This document shows positions 46,534 to 55,073 of a stretch of 64,000 nucleotides of DNA, piece after piece (within the stretch, counting starts at the first letter, position 1; each line of letters starts with the position of its first letter). Location: positions 62,001-126,000 of the forward strand of contig JAPOWW010000002.1 in NCBI GenBank assembly GCA_026707405.1. Direction: 5' to 3'. The stretch is from Chloroflexota bacterium (GTDB taxonomy: Bacteria; Chloroflexota; UBA11872; VXNJ01). The translations under genes were made by a program, and so were the position numbers. Below the pieces are notes generated by a model. It was not told the origin of the DNA. It did not search any database and was given only the letters and a program-made list of their open reading frames with translations.

Positions 46534-47370
46534 ATGTCCGAATATGCGAATCCCGACGCTCTAGTTTCCACTCAATGGGTCGCCGATAACCTGGGCAGTC
46601 CCGGCCTCGCGATAGTCGAGGTCGACGTGGACACGACCGCTTACGAGTCGGGTCACATCGCTGGAGCGGTGGGATGGAACTGGCAGTCGCAGCTGTCCGA
46701 CAACATCCGGCGCGACATCGTCGCCCACGCCGAGTGGGAGGAGCTTTTGGGCGACTCCGGTATTTCCAACGACACCAGGGTCATCCTGTACGGTGACAAC
46801 AACAACTGGTTCGCGGCGTTCGCCTACTGGCAGTTCAAGATTTACGGCCATGACAACGTTCAGCTTATGAACGGCGGGCGAGTCAAGTGGGAGCAGGAGG
46901 GCAGGCCGCTTGTCACCGACGCGCCCGACGTCGAGCCGGCGGAGTACGACGCGCCCGAGGCCGATCTCTCCATTCGCTCATTCCAGAATCAGGTGCTCGA
47001 AGCGCTGGACCAGAACGTCGAGCTGGTCGACGTGAGGTCCCCGGCCGAGTTCACGGGCGAGATCATGGCGCCTCCCGGTCTGCCTGAAACGGCGCAGCGC
47101 ACCGGACATATTCCGGGAGCCACCAACATACCGTGGCTCGAAGCGGTGGCCGATGACGGCTCCTTCAAGTCCGCCGACGACCTCGCGCGGATCTACGGAT
47201 CCCGTGGCATCACGGGCGACAAGGACATCATCGCCTACTGCCGCATCGGCGAGCGCTCGTCCCACACCTGGTTCGTGCTCAAGGAGCTTCTCGGATATCC
47301 CAACGTGACCAACTACGACGGTTCATGGACCGAGTGGGGCAGCATGATCGGGATGCCCATCGAGAAGTAA
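46534..47370 (+). CDS. thiosulfate sulfurtransferase (two-domain rhodanese)
   Basis: Transfers sulfane sulfur from thiosulfate to an acceptor through a Cys persulfide. The 278-residue protein has two rhodanese domains. The first is inactive-like (DNNNWFAAFAYW); the second has the active loop AYCRIGERSSHTWF, with Cys236. The sequence around that loop matches actinobacterial CysA-type enzymes. The ATG at 46534 has GGAGG eight bases upstream. It lies 179 bases before a Gfo/Idh gene on the same strand. Confidence 0.94.
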   Translation: MSEYANPDALVSTQWVADNLGSPGLAIVEVDVDTTAYESGHIAGAVGWNWQSQLSDNIRRDIVAHAEWEELLGDSGISNDTRVILYGDNNNWFAAFAYWQFKIYGHDNVQLMNGGRVKWEQEGRPLVTDAPDVEPAEYDAPEADLSIRSFQNQVLEALDQNVELVDVRSPAEFTGEIMAPPGLPETAQRTGHIPGATNIPWLEAVADDGSFKSADDLARIYGSRGITGDKDIIAYCRIGERSSHTWFVLKELLGYPNVTNYDGSWTEWGSMIGMPIEK

Positions 47371-47549
47371 GCCCCGCGAGGGGGCTGGCTTGGCTCGGGG
47401 ATGGCCCGATTCGTCCCCGTGCGCGCAAGATAGAAACACGCGGCGCGCAGTTCTCGCGAGTCGGGTCGATCCTGCGGTCCAACGCGTCCGGCGTATATCC
47501 TGTCGCTTGATAATGTCAATTCATTCCAACAGCGGCGGGAGGAATAACA

Positions 47550-48734
47550 ATGGCGACCCAGCGAATCGGTCTGATCGGCACCGGCGACCAGGCGCGCTCT
47601 TACGGTGCGCACATAGCGGCGAATCCGCGGCAGTTCACCTTTGCCGCGGTCGCCAGCAAGAGCCAGGACCGCATGAACTCCTATGCCGACGAGTTCGGCG
47701 TTCCGGCCGGAGCGCGGTATGCGAACACCGAAGCCCTCGTGGATTCCGGGGTGCCGCTCGACGGTCTGATAATCACCTCGCCCGACACGACGCACGAAGA
47801 AGTGGCGCTCGCTTCGATGAAGCTGCGCGTTCCCATACTGCTCGAAAAACCGATCGCGGACTCCGTGGAGGGCGCCTATCGGGTGGCGCGCGCCGCCGAG
47901 TCCGCCGGAGTCGATATCACGGTGGGACTTGTCCTCAGGTACACGCCCTTTTATTCGAAGATAAAGGAGCTGATCGAAGACGGGGCCATCGGCAGGCTAA
48001 CCCAGATCGATGGCCGTCTGGTCCTCAAGTACACGTTCGCGTCGACCCACTTCATGCGGTCGCACAACCGGCACCGCTCGGACATGGGCAGCTTTGCGCT
48101 CAGCATGTGCGGTCACGACTTCGACATCATCAACTGGTACGTCGGCGACCGCGCCACTCACATAGCCTCGTTCGGCGGTCTCGACTACTTTCTTCCCAGG
48201 GATGATGCCGCGATGCGCTGCTCCGAATGCGACCGTGCCCCGATCTGTCCGTTCTACGGTCCGCACGCTTTCGCCGACCGGCCGCCCTCGCCATATACCG
48301 ACCACTGCGTCTATCACATCGACAAGGACATCGTCGACAGCCAGCACTTCATGATCGAATATGCGAATGGCGTGCGAGTCTCGTTTTCGGCGCTGTTTCT
48401 GGGCCATCGCACCCGGCGCGAGCTGCTTATCGTCGGGGACGAGGGCGAGATACGCGCTGATCTGGACCGAAACGAGATCGAGGTCGACCGTTTCCGCCCG
48501 CAGCAGTCGTGGCGATTCGATCTCAAGGCCGCGTCCAGCGGTCCGCTCGGCATCCCCGGCCTCATGGACGACTTGAGAAACCGCATCGCGGGGATCGAGG
48601 GCGAATCGACGGCAACCGCCGAGGCCGGCAGGGAGTCCGTAGTGGTCGGAATCGGCGGAGATGAGGCCCAGCGGGAACGACGGATAGTCGATCTGGATGG
48701 ACTGCGGGCGAAGGGCGCGGCTGCCGCAGCCTGA
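47550..48734 (+). CDS. Gfo/Idh/MocA-family oxidoreductase with Cys cluster
   Basis: 394 residues, from an ATG with GGGAGG seven bases upstream. The Rossmann motif is GLIGTGDQARSYGAH, the EKP motif is intact (LLEKPIADS), and the catalytic block is CGHDFDIINW. An insertion at about residues 224-235 has the spacing C-x2-C-x5-C (CSECDRAPIC), suggesting a metal site seen in some members of this family. Probably oxidises a sugar or inositol derivative with NAD(P). The substrate is unknown. It differs clearly from the minus-strand Gfo/Idh at 44730. Confidence 0.92.
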   Translation: MATQRIGLIGTGDQARSYGAHIAANPRQFTFAAVASKSQDRMNSYADEFGVPAGARYANTEALVDSGVPLDGLIITSPDTTHEEVALASMKLRVPILLEKPIADSVEGAYRVARAAESAGVDITVGLVLRYTPFYSKIKELIEDGAIGRLTQIDGRLVLKYTFASTHFMRSHNRHRSDMGSFALSMCGHDFDIINWYVGDRATHIASFGGLDYFLPRDDAAMRCSECDRAPICPFYGPHAFADRPPSPYTDHCVYHIDKDIVDSQHFMIEYANGVRVSFSALFLGHRTRRELLIVGDEGEIRADLDRNEIEVDRFRPQQSWRFDLKAASSGPLGIPGLMDDLRNRIAGIEGESTATAEAGRESVVVGIGGDEAQRERRIVDLDGLRAKGAAAAA

Positions 48735-48774
48735 GTTTTGGCGGTCTGGCGCGGCGGTCTTCGGTCTATCGCCG

Positions 48775-49263
48775 CTAGAGATCCTTCAGCACGCGTCGCG
48801 CCCAGTCATGCCACTCTTCCCAGGCCGTCCAAACGGATCGCCCCCACGCCCGCACTAGATCAACGTGCTCTGCGGCGCTCGTCGCTCCCGCCACGTCCGC
48901 GACTGTCACCGGTCCGGGGCTGCCCGTAAGGTGTATTTCCGGCAACCGGCGGCCCGCTTCCAGCATTTCCCGCCAGCCCTGCGGCTCTCGAGTCCCGATT
49001 ACCGGACTTGCTCCAAACTCCACGATCGCGCACAGCCGCACGAGATGGAAGGCGTTTGACTGCGGACCGTGGGCGTCTCCGTGTTGAAGCGCGTAGGCAT
49101 CCACCGTGATCAGGAGTACCTTGCCAAAAGCCGGATCGCTGTATTCCTTTGCCAGCACGCTCTCGAAGATCCTGCGGCAGCCGTCCTCTCCTCCCGCCTC
49201 TGGCGCTCCACAAAGCGGGCAATCATCCGCATGGTTCGTAGCCAAGGTATCGGGTCTGCTCAA
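48775..49263 (-). CDS. DUF5946-family protein
   Basis: A 162-residue protein of unknown function. It has an N-terminal Cys cluster (CPLCGAPEAGGEDGC), then FESVLAKEYSDPAFGKVLLITVDAYALQHG, the pattern I associate with DUF5946. The start is a TTG at 49263 with GGAG at 8-base spacing. It is convergent with the Gfo/Idh gene (40 bases apart) and divergent from the YdeI/DUF5655 fusion. A zinc site is likely from the Cys residues. Confidence 0.75.
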   Translation of the reverse strand: MSRPDTLATNHADDCPLCGAPEAGGEDGCRRIFESVLAKEYSDPAFGKVLLITVDAYALQHGDAHGPQSNAFHLVRLCAIVEFGASPVIGTREPQGWREMLEAGRRLPEIHLTGSPGPVTVADVAGATSAAEHVDLVRAWGRSVWTAWEEWHDWARRVLKDL

Positions 49264-49467
49264 ATCGATTGCTCCAGGTCAAGCCTCATGGCCGCGTCGT
49301 TGATCCTGCGCCCGGGAACGCGGCGGATCGAGGCCCCAAATGACGGTAACGCATGAATCCAGGAGGTATATTCTGAACGGTGCGGGAGAGACTGCTCCGC
49401 ATCGGTCTTCCGGCCTGTGCAATAGTGCTCGCGCTGGTTCCGGAGTTCTTTGGGAGTTCTGCAGATA

Positions 49468-50385
49468 ATGCCGGAAGCTCCCGAGCTTGAGTTTCGGGCA
49501 ACCATCGTCAAACAGGGGCCTAATCCCTGCGTGGACGTTCCGGAGCGCGTCAGCCGTGCATTCCGGCCGTGGGCGCGGTCGGGCAGGATACACGTCGAGG
49601 GCCTGCTGAATGACACGCCAATCCGGGGATCCTTGATCCCAACCGGCGCCGGGCGCCATCGCTTTTTCGTGAACGGAGGCATGAGAAGCGCCGCCCGGGT
49701 TGCGGCCGGTGATTCGGTCGTGTTCGCGTTAAGGGCCGTAGTTCCCGACCAGGTGACCATCCCCGCGGACATCTTGGAAATGCTGCGGTGCACGAAGGAC
49801 GCGGAATCCGCATTCAAGGCTTTGACGCCATCTCATCGCCGCGAGCTGTTGCGTTATGTCGACGACGCCAGAACCCGCCAAAGTCGAATTAAGCGAACGT
49901 CCCGCATGATCGATACGGTCCTGAACAAAGGCCGACCGGCCAAACGCAGACGTCCGCGGCGACCGCTCTGGGTCTGTCCCGAGTGCGGCAACGAATTCGT
50001 CAACAGGAACCAGTATCACTCTTGCGAGCGCTTCACGCTGGCCCACCCGTTCGCGGGCAAGCCCGAGGAGATACGAGAACTCTTCGATGCGTTCCTGGGT
50101 ATGGTGGAGGAATGCGGCCCGGTCAAGGTCTTGCCCTCCCGCGATAGCATCGTGTTGATGGTCCGGGTCCGCTTTGCCCGCGCCGTTCCCAGGACGCGAT
50201 GGCTCGATGTCGGATTTTGGCTGCCACGTCGGTTTGAAGACTCCCGCTTTCATAAAGTCGAAACAATCTCTCCGGGCGCGCACGTTCACGTCTTGCGCAT
50301 CACCGGCATCGAGCAGCTCGACTCGCAGGTTGCGGAGTGGCTTCGTGATGCCTACTCCGTCGGCTGCCAGGAGCATCTGTCCTAG
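49468..50385 (+). CDS. YdeI/DUF1905-type and DUF5655 fusion protein with zinc knuckle
   Basis: 305 residues from the ATG at 49468; a TTG at 49450 is an alternative. Residues 1-85 match DUF1905 (ATIVKQG, then TPIRGSLIP and HRFFVNGGMR). Residues about 105-140 match the YdeI helical part (ALTPSHRRELLRYVDDA and basic residues). A zinc-knuckle-like block, CPECGNEFVNRNQYHSC, begins near residue 170. The last 120 residues match DUF5655 (PEEIRELFDAFLGMVEECGP, then VGFWLPRRFED). YdeI relatives are linked to resistance to bacteriocin-like stress, but the role here is unknown. Confidence 0.8.
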   Translation: MPEAPELEFRATIVKQGPNPCVDVPERVSRAFRPWARSGRIHVEGLLNDTPIRGSLIPTGAGRHRFFVNGGMRSAARVAAGDSVVFALRAVVPDQVTIPADILEMLRCTKDAESAFKALTPSHRRELLRYVDDARTRQSRIKRTSRMIDTVLNKGRPAKRRRPRRPLWVCPECGNEFVNRNQYHSCERFTLAHPFAGKPEEIRELFDAFLGMVEECGPVKVLPSRDSIVLMVRVRFARAVPRTRWLDVGFWLPRRFEDSRFHKVETISPGAHVHVLRITGIEQLDSQVAEWLRDAYSVGCQEHLS

Positions 50386-50462
50386 CTCGAAACGTTCGCG
50401 GAACGCCGAAATATGCCAACACGCTCACCTACTCCTGGGATGTTGTCGCGAGAGACGGCCGA

Positions 50463-51875
50463 TCAGCCGACGCGAAGGTCTCCGACAGGATAGGTCCGAA
50501 GCGAAGTTCGGCTGGTCCGTCGAAGCAACGCCAGGGCGACGGTAAGCGGTCCCAGCCGTCCTACGAACATCAGAATGCTCATGAAGATTTTGCCCCACAG
50601 GCTCAGCGAGGCGGGCACTCCGGTTGAAAGCCCGATGGGTCCCAGGGCTGAAATCGAGTCGAATAGCGATGGAATCAGCTGCGAGGAGAGTGACTGCAAG
50701 GCGAAAACAATCGGTACCGCGATTGCGATCCACGCTCCGTAAAGCAGCAGCAGAGTGACCGCAACGTAGATTCGGTCTGGCGAAACGGTTCTGCCGAACG
50801 CCTCGGCGTGCGGGCGGCCGAGCAGGCCCGCGCGCATGCCCGCCACGAGCGCGCCCAGGGTGTTCACCTTGAGTCCTCCGCCCATCGAAGCCGAGGCTGC
50901 GCCTATGACCATGAAGACCATGAAGAAGACGAGAGTAAGCTGTCCTACCTGTGCGAACGTCACCGTGGAGAATCCGGCGTTGCGCACGGTCACCGCCTGA
51001 AAAATCGAGTTGGTGATCTTATGCACCAGTGGCATCTCCCCAAGGGTCTGCGCGTTTGCGAACTCCAGAACGAAGAACCCGAGCGCGGCCAGCGGCCAGA
51101 GGACGAAGTTGGCGCTGAGGATGATCTTTGTCTCCATGGTGAGCCGGCTGAACTTTCGCCTGCCAAGCAAGTCCAGGACCACCAGGAAGCCAAGGTCGCC
51201 GGGGATAATCATGGCCATCATCGTCAGCAGGAACAGCGGCTTGAGCGCCGCCCCTTGGAGGCTCTGAAAGCCGCCCATCAAGTCGAATCCGGAGCCCGTG
51301 TACGCGCTGACGGCATGAAAGGTCGCCGACCACCAGGCCGGGTCCTCCGTTGTGATGGTCGGGTCGTTAGTAATCTGGGCAAACAGAAGCAACGCTCCTA
51401 TACCCTCCACCAGTAGGGTGAAGATGATCAGCCGCCGCGCCAGCCTTGGCACGCCTCCGATTTTCCTAAGCGATAAGGACTCCTGAAATACACGGCGCTG
51501 GTGAATGGTTATGGTCCGGCCCAGGGCCAGAAACAGGACTATCGCCCCTCCCATAAACCCAAGTCCGCCGACTTCCATGAGAACGAGGATCACGACTTGT
51601 CCCGCCCGGCTCCAGTGCGTGGCGGTATCGACCACGACCAGACCGACCGTTCCGGTCGCCGAAGTGGCGGTGAACAGCGCATCTGGAAACGACGTGAATT
51701 CGCCTGACTCGCTGGAGAACGGGAGCGTGAGCAGGACGGTGCCGATCGCCACGATCATCAGAAATCCCGCGACCAGCGTTAGCTGAGGGTTGATGTTCGT
51801 GGTGCGCCTGCGAAACGGCTCGACGACCAGGCGAATGGTCTTCCTGCGCCTGATCGGAACGATTGCTTCACGCAT
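50463..51875 (-). CDS. TrkH/KtrB-family potassium uptake protein
   Basis: 470 residues with about 10 hydrophobic segments. The four pore-loop Gly regions characteristic of the family are seen as TSATGTVGLV, SAYTGSGFDL, VRNAGFSTV and LGPIGLSTGV. The N-terminus is basic and cytoplasmic. Its regulatory partner (TrkA or KtrA) is not in the window. Length and pore order fit KtrB-like transporters. Confidence 0.9.
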   Translation of the reverse strand: MREAIVPIRRRKTIRLVVEPFRRRTTNINPQLTLVAGFLMIVAIGTVLLTLPFSSESGEFTSFPDALFTATSATGTVGLVVVDTATHWSRAGQVVILVLMEVGGLGFMGGAIVLFLALGRTITIHQRRVFQESLSLRKIGGVPRLARRLIIFTLLVEGIGALLLFAQITNDPTITTEDPAWWSATFHAVSAYTGSGFDLMGGFQSLQGAALKPLFLLTMMAMIIPGDLGFLVVLDLLGRRKFSRLTMETKIILSANFVLWPLAALGFFVLEFANAQTLGEMPLVHKITNSIFQAVTVRNAGFSTVTFAQVGQLTLVFFMVFMVIGAASASMGGGLKVNTLGALVAGMRAGLLGRPHAEAFGRTVSPDRIYVAVTLLLLYGAWIAIAVPIVFALQSLSSQLIPSLFDSISALGPIGLSTGVPASLSLWGKIFMSILMFVGRLGPLTVALALLRRTSRTSLRTYPVGDLRVG

Positions 51876-52098
51876 CGATTAGCTGTGTCCCGTGCCGCCG
51901 GGCGGCTGTCTCAATTGAGCGAACCCCGAACCCGTTACTTTAACGGGGAACTCTTGAAATCGACCGGATGGAGGCGACGATCTGTCTAGCTGGCCAGTCA
52001 CCCCGGGCGACGGCCATATAATTCCCGGCATGCTGGTTAGGTATGTGACGGGCATCGAACGTCTGACTTTGAGGGCCGTCGACGCGGTCGCCGTGCGC

Positions 52099-52123
52099 GG
52101 TTATCCATAACCTGCACGGTGCA
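52099..52123. promoter_or_regulatory. tandem palindromes just before the YbjQ-like gene
   Basis: Two adjacent palindromes end 6 bases before the start codon: GGTTATCCATAACC (52099-52112) and TGCACGGTGCA (52113-52123). The only ribosome-site-like sequence, GGTG, lies inside the second. They may be an operator or an RNA hairpin that hides the ribosome site. Confidence 0.4.
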
Positions 52124-52129
52124 AGCGTG

Positions 52130-52696
52130 ATGAAAAAGCGCGTCGTTCGTATAGCTCTCAGGATAGGCTGGCTACTGCTCGGCGCCAGTATTCTGGCGAC
52201 CGTCGGTTATGGCGTCTACCAGCTCGCTGTCGAGGATGTGGCCACAGTCTTCGAGCGGGTTGCCGGCGCCGTCATAGCGACTGTCCTCGCCGGTATGTTC
52301 CTAGTTGTCCTGCGCCAGCGGTTGACCGAGCGCAAGACGGACTACAAGGATGTCCCGAATACAAGTGCCGTCATCGTGGTAACGACGCCTAGCATTGAAG
52401 GCAAGCGCGTCGTGCGAACGCTCGGTCTGGTTCGAGGCGGTACGATCCGCGCGCGTCACTTCGGCCAGGACATTATGGCGCGGTTGCGGTCGTTAGTCGG
52501 TGGTGAGATCCACGAATACGCCGACCTGCTGGGTAAAAGCCGAGATCAAGCACTCGACCGCATGATTCGGCAGGCGGAGGAGTTCGGCGCCAACGCCGTG
52601 CTGAACGTGCGGTTTACGACAGTAGTCATGATGCGCGGCGCAGCCGAAATCATGGCCTATGGTACGGCGGTCGTTGTCGAGCCGGAGACTCCCTAA
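52130..52696 (+). CDS. membrane protein with YbjQ-like (UPF0145) heavy-metal-binding domain
   Basis: 188 residues from the ATG at 52130; a GTG at 52127 is the alternative. Two hydrophobic helices occur at about residues 12-32 and 42-62. Then a short charged linker leads to a YbjQ-like domain: VVTTPSIEGKRVVRTLGLVRGG, later MIRQAEEFGANAVLNVRF. The family forms pentamers, with suggested metal binding; membrane anchoring is less usual. It stands alone, divergent from trkH. Confidence 0.82.
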   Translation: MKKRVVRIALRIGWLLLGASILATVGYGVYQLAVEDVATVFERVAGAVIATVLAGMFLVVLRQRLTERKTDYKDVPNTSAVIVVTTPSIEGKRVVRTLGLVRGGTIRARHFGQDIMARLRSLVGGEIHEYADLLGKSRDQALDRMIRQAEEFGANAVLNVRFTTVVMMRGAAEIMAYGTAVVVEPETP

Positions 52697-52835
52697 AGCT
52701 GGGCGGGACTTGGCTGGCGGCGCGTGTACGCCAAAGGCTCTCCGGTTAGCGAGAGGCGCGCGGTCCTGACCGCTAAACAGCCCGCTTGTTCCCGTAAAGC
52801 AAGTACGTCGCTCCGCCCGCCACGGCTCGTTCGTC

Positions 52836-53276
52836 CTACTTCCCCTCCGCCTCGACGAACTCCTTGAATGCGCGCATCGACTTCATCGTTTGCTTTGGGA
52901 ACATCGGCCGCAGGACCAACGAAACGAATCTCCAGATGCCCGTGAACTTGAACTCGTTCTCGGTAATCCAGCGAGTGCGATCGGGCCCCTCCTCGACAAA
53001 GCGATTCACCATGCCGTTCCAGGCGTGGTCGGCCTCATAGGATCCGGCGAACACGTCGGGCAGATCGCGGACCGCCACCGTTTCGATCATCTCCAGTTCT
53101 CCGCTGCCCCGTTCGAACACCAGCCGCGATTTCGCTCCCGGCTGTCCCGGCTCGCCTTCCAGGTGCTCGAAGCTCTTCAACCCCTGCATCCACTTGAACA
53201 GGTTGTCGGTGCTGTCGAACAGCTCGACCACTCTGTCGCGCGGCGACTCGATCACGATCTCACAGGTGTACTTCAT
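52836..53276 (-). CDS. SRPBCC-family (START-like) protein
   Basis: A 146-residue helix-grip protein. It starts MKYTCEIVIESPRDRVVELF, then WMQGLKSFEHLEGEPGQPG, and ends with a long helix KQTMKSMRAFKEFVEAEG. The ATG at 53276 has GGAG at 7-base spacing; the frame extends to 53336 without support. Such proteins bind hydrophobic ligands. No partner is evident. It faces away from the propeller gene at 53440. Confidence 0.82.
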   Translation of the reverse strand: MKYTCEIVIESPRDRVVELFDSTDNLFKWMQGLKSFEHLEGEPGQPGAKSRLVFERGSGELEMIETVAVRDLPDVFAGSYEADHAWNGMVNRFVEEGPDRTRWITENEFKFTGIWRFVSLVLRPMFPKQTMKSMRAFKEFVEAEGK

Positions 53277-53439
53277 TCGCTTTCTCCACATTTGTCCAAC
53301 TACGTCGCGTGGGCGATCCGGGTCTAACCGACTCACGTCAGTAGTCCTGGTAGCTCCGTACCCGACTAGCCCCGTTTAGTCCCATCTAGAATATGCGACC
53401 TCAAGGGCGATCATGTGTTTGGATGGGGAGGAGCGGGCC

Positions 53440-54990
53440 GTGTTCATCGCTTATAAGCCGGATCGAATCTACAAGGACGTCGGAACGCGGCGGCAACTGT
53501 TCATCGACGACGACGTCGTCGCGGTCGTCAAGAACGTCACCCGCCGCATGCACGCGCCGCAGAAGCACCCCGCAAACCCTCTACTTAAGCGCGACCGGCC
53601 CTGGGAAGTCGTGCCGATGTTCCGGTCGCCGACCTACGGAGTGCAGTTCGACTCCGAGGACAATCTCTACAAGTGTTGGTACGAGGACTACTACGGCGCG
53701 TTCTCCACTCCCCGGTCCTGGAACAGGGACCGTGTGTATTACGCGACTTCGGAGGACGGTATTTCGTGGGAAAAGCCCAATCTCGGCAAGCTCGAAGTCG
53801 ACGGTCGCGATACGAACGCCTGCTTCAGCATTCCGCCGTATGAGTGGGCAAGCTGCATAACAGTCATACAGGACCCGAGCGACCCCGATCCCGCGCGCCG
53901 CTACAAGATCGCTTATTACAAGCTGAGCGATTCCGGCAGAGGCTCATCGCAAGGCATGTCGCAGAACCGCGTCGAGGGACTCAGCATCGCGTTCTCGCCC
54001 GATGGAGTCGACTGGACCCCTTACGAGGGGAATCCCCTAATTCCGGAGTGGGGAAGCGACGTTGAGGTCTTGACCTACGACCCTATCGACAAGAAATACA
54101 TTCTCTATGGGCGCTATGGCGGACAGTCGGGCAGCTCGGCGCATCCGGATCACGATGCCTGGTTCGCTCCCGTATACCCCAACGTGCCCGCCGGAATGTG
54201 GGGTATCCGCCGCCGCGTGTATCGTCTCGAGAGCCAGGACTGCATCAACTGGGTCGACCCCACCCTCGTTTTCAATCCCGGGCCGGACGACAACGTAGAC
54301 GACAGCTATTACTGCTTCGTACCGTGGCGGGCAGACGAAGTGCACCTTGGTCTCTTGTGTGTGCTGCATCAGGTGGACAACGACATGGACATCTATCTGC
54401 ACCACAGCCGCGACGGACTCGATTGGAAGCGGTTCGTCACGCACCGACCGTTTATCCCCCGCGGAGCGGCGGGCAGCTACGACCAACATGGCGTCGAGAT
54501 GCCGATCCAACCGCTCGAAGTCGGCGACGAGCTTCGTTTCTACTATGGTGGCATGAGCGTCCACCACGACTTTTGGTATCTGGCCGAGCAGCAGGGGCTG
54601 GATCTGCCCGAAGCTCACGATCCCGAGCTGGTCATGAATGGGCACACGCTCAACCTCGCCACGTTGCGGCGCGATGGGTACGTATCTTTCGACGCGGGAA
54701 TCCGGCACGGTTACGTCGAGACCAAGCCGGTGTTCTCGACGGCCCCAAAACTGTTCATCAATGGGAAGTGCGCTCAGGATGGGTACATCGCCGTCGAGAT
54801 CATGGACGGCTGGGGTAACGTCTGGGCCGGCTACGGCCGGGACGACTGTCGGCCCTTCTCCGGCGACGACGTTCACCACCAGGTCTCGTGGTCGGACGGC
54901 GGCGAGGTGAACAAGATCCCCGGCTCCATCAAGCTCCGTTTTCACCTGCGCAATGCGGAGCTGTACGGCTTCCAATTCGCCGAAGGATAA
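53440..54990 (+). CDS. beta-propeller (glycosidase-like) protein, paralogue 1
   Basis: 516 residues from the GTG at 53440, which has GGAGG at 8-base spacing; an ATG at 53413 is a possible earlier start. It shows several Asp-box-like repeats (SEDGISWEKP, SPDGVDWTPY, SQDCINWVDP, SRDGLDWKRF), as in five-bladed propellers of GH32/GH43/GH130-like enzymes. The N-terminus RRQLFIDDDVVAVVKNVTRR and the C-terminal beta domain (from about FRRDG-like region) match the paralogue at 55072. No signal peptide is visible, so it is probably cytoplasmic. The actual reaction is unknown. Confidence 0.75.
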   Translation: MFIAYKPDRIYKDVGTRRQLFIDDDVVAVVKNVTRRMHAPQKHPANPLLKRDRPWEVVPMFRSPTYGVQFDSEDNLYKCWYEDYYGAFSTPRSWNRDRVYYATSEDGISWEKPNLGKLEVDGRDTNACFSIPPYEWASCITVIQDPSDPDPARRYKIAYYKLSDSGRGSSQGMSQNRVEGLSIAFSPDGVDWTPYEGNPLIPEWGSDVEVLTYDPIDKKYILYGRYGGQSGSSAHPDHDAWFAPVYPNVPAGMWGIRRRVYRLESQDCINWVDPTLVFNPGPDDNVDDSYYCFVPWRADEVHLGLLCVLHQVDNDMDIYLHHSRDGLDWKRFVTHRPFIPRGAAGSYDQHGVEMPIQPLEVGDELRFYYGGMSVHHDFWYLAEQQGLDLPEAHDPELVMNGHTLNLATLRRDGYVSFDAGIRHGYVETKPVFSTAPKLFINGKCAQDGYIAVEIMDGWGNVWAGYGRDDCRPFSGDDVHHQVSWSDGGEVNKIPGSIKLRFHLRNAELYGFQFAEG

Positions 54991-55023
54991 TCGCTGGCCG
55001 CCAGTTCGTCGCCGGACTCGGAA

Positions 55024-55073
55024 AGAGGGCGGAGTCGCCGGGCTTCCGGTGCGGCTTTGGCGGACCGCCCTCT
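55024..55073. terminator. bidirectional stem-loop between convergent propeller genes
   Basis: AGAGGGCGG (55024-55032) pairs with CCGCCCTCT (55065-55073). Inside, CGCC (55036-55039) pairs with GGCG (55059-55062). The combined stem sits between the two convergent stops and overlaps the last codon of the leftward gene. There is no T-run, so it may be a hairpin block rather than a classic terminator. Confidence 0.5.

Noticed and set aside
50393-50405. Hairpin CGTTC-GCG-GAACG after the YdeI/DUF5655 gene
   Set aside because: Short stem with a 3-base loop and no T-run.
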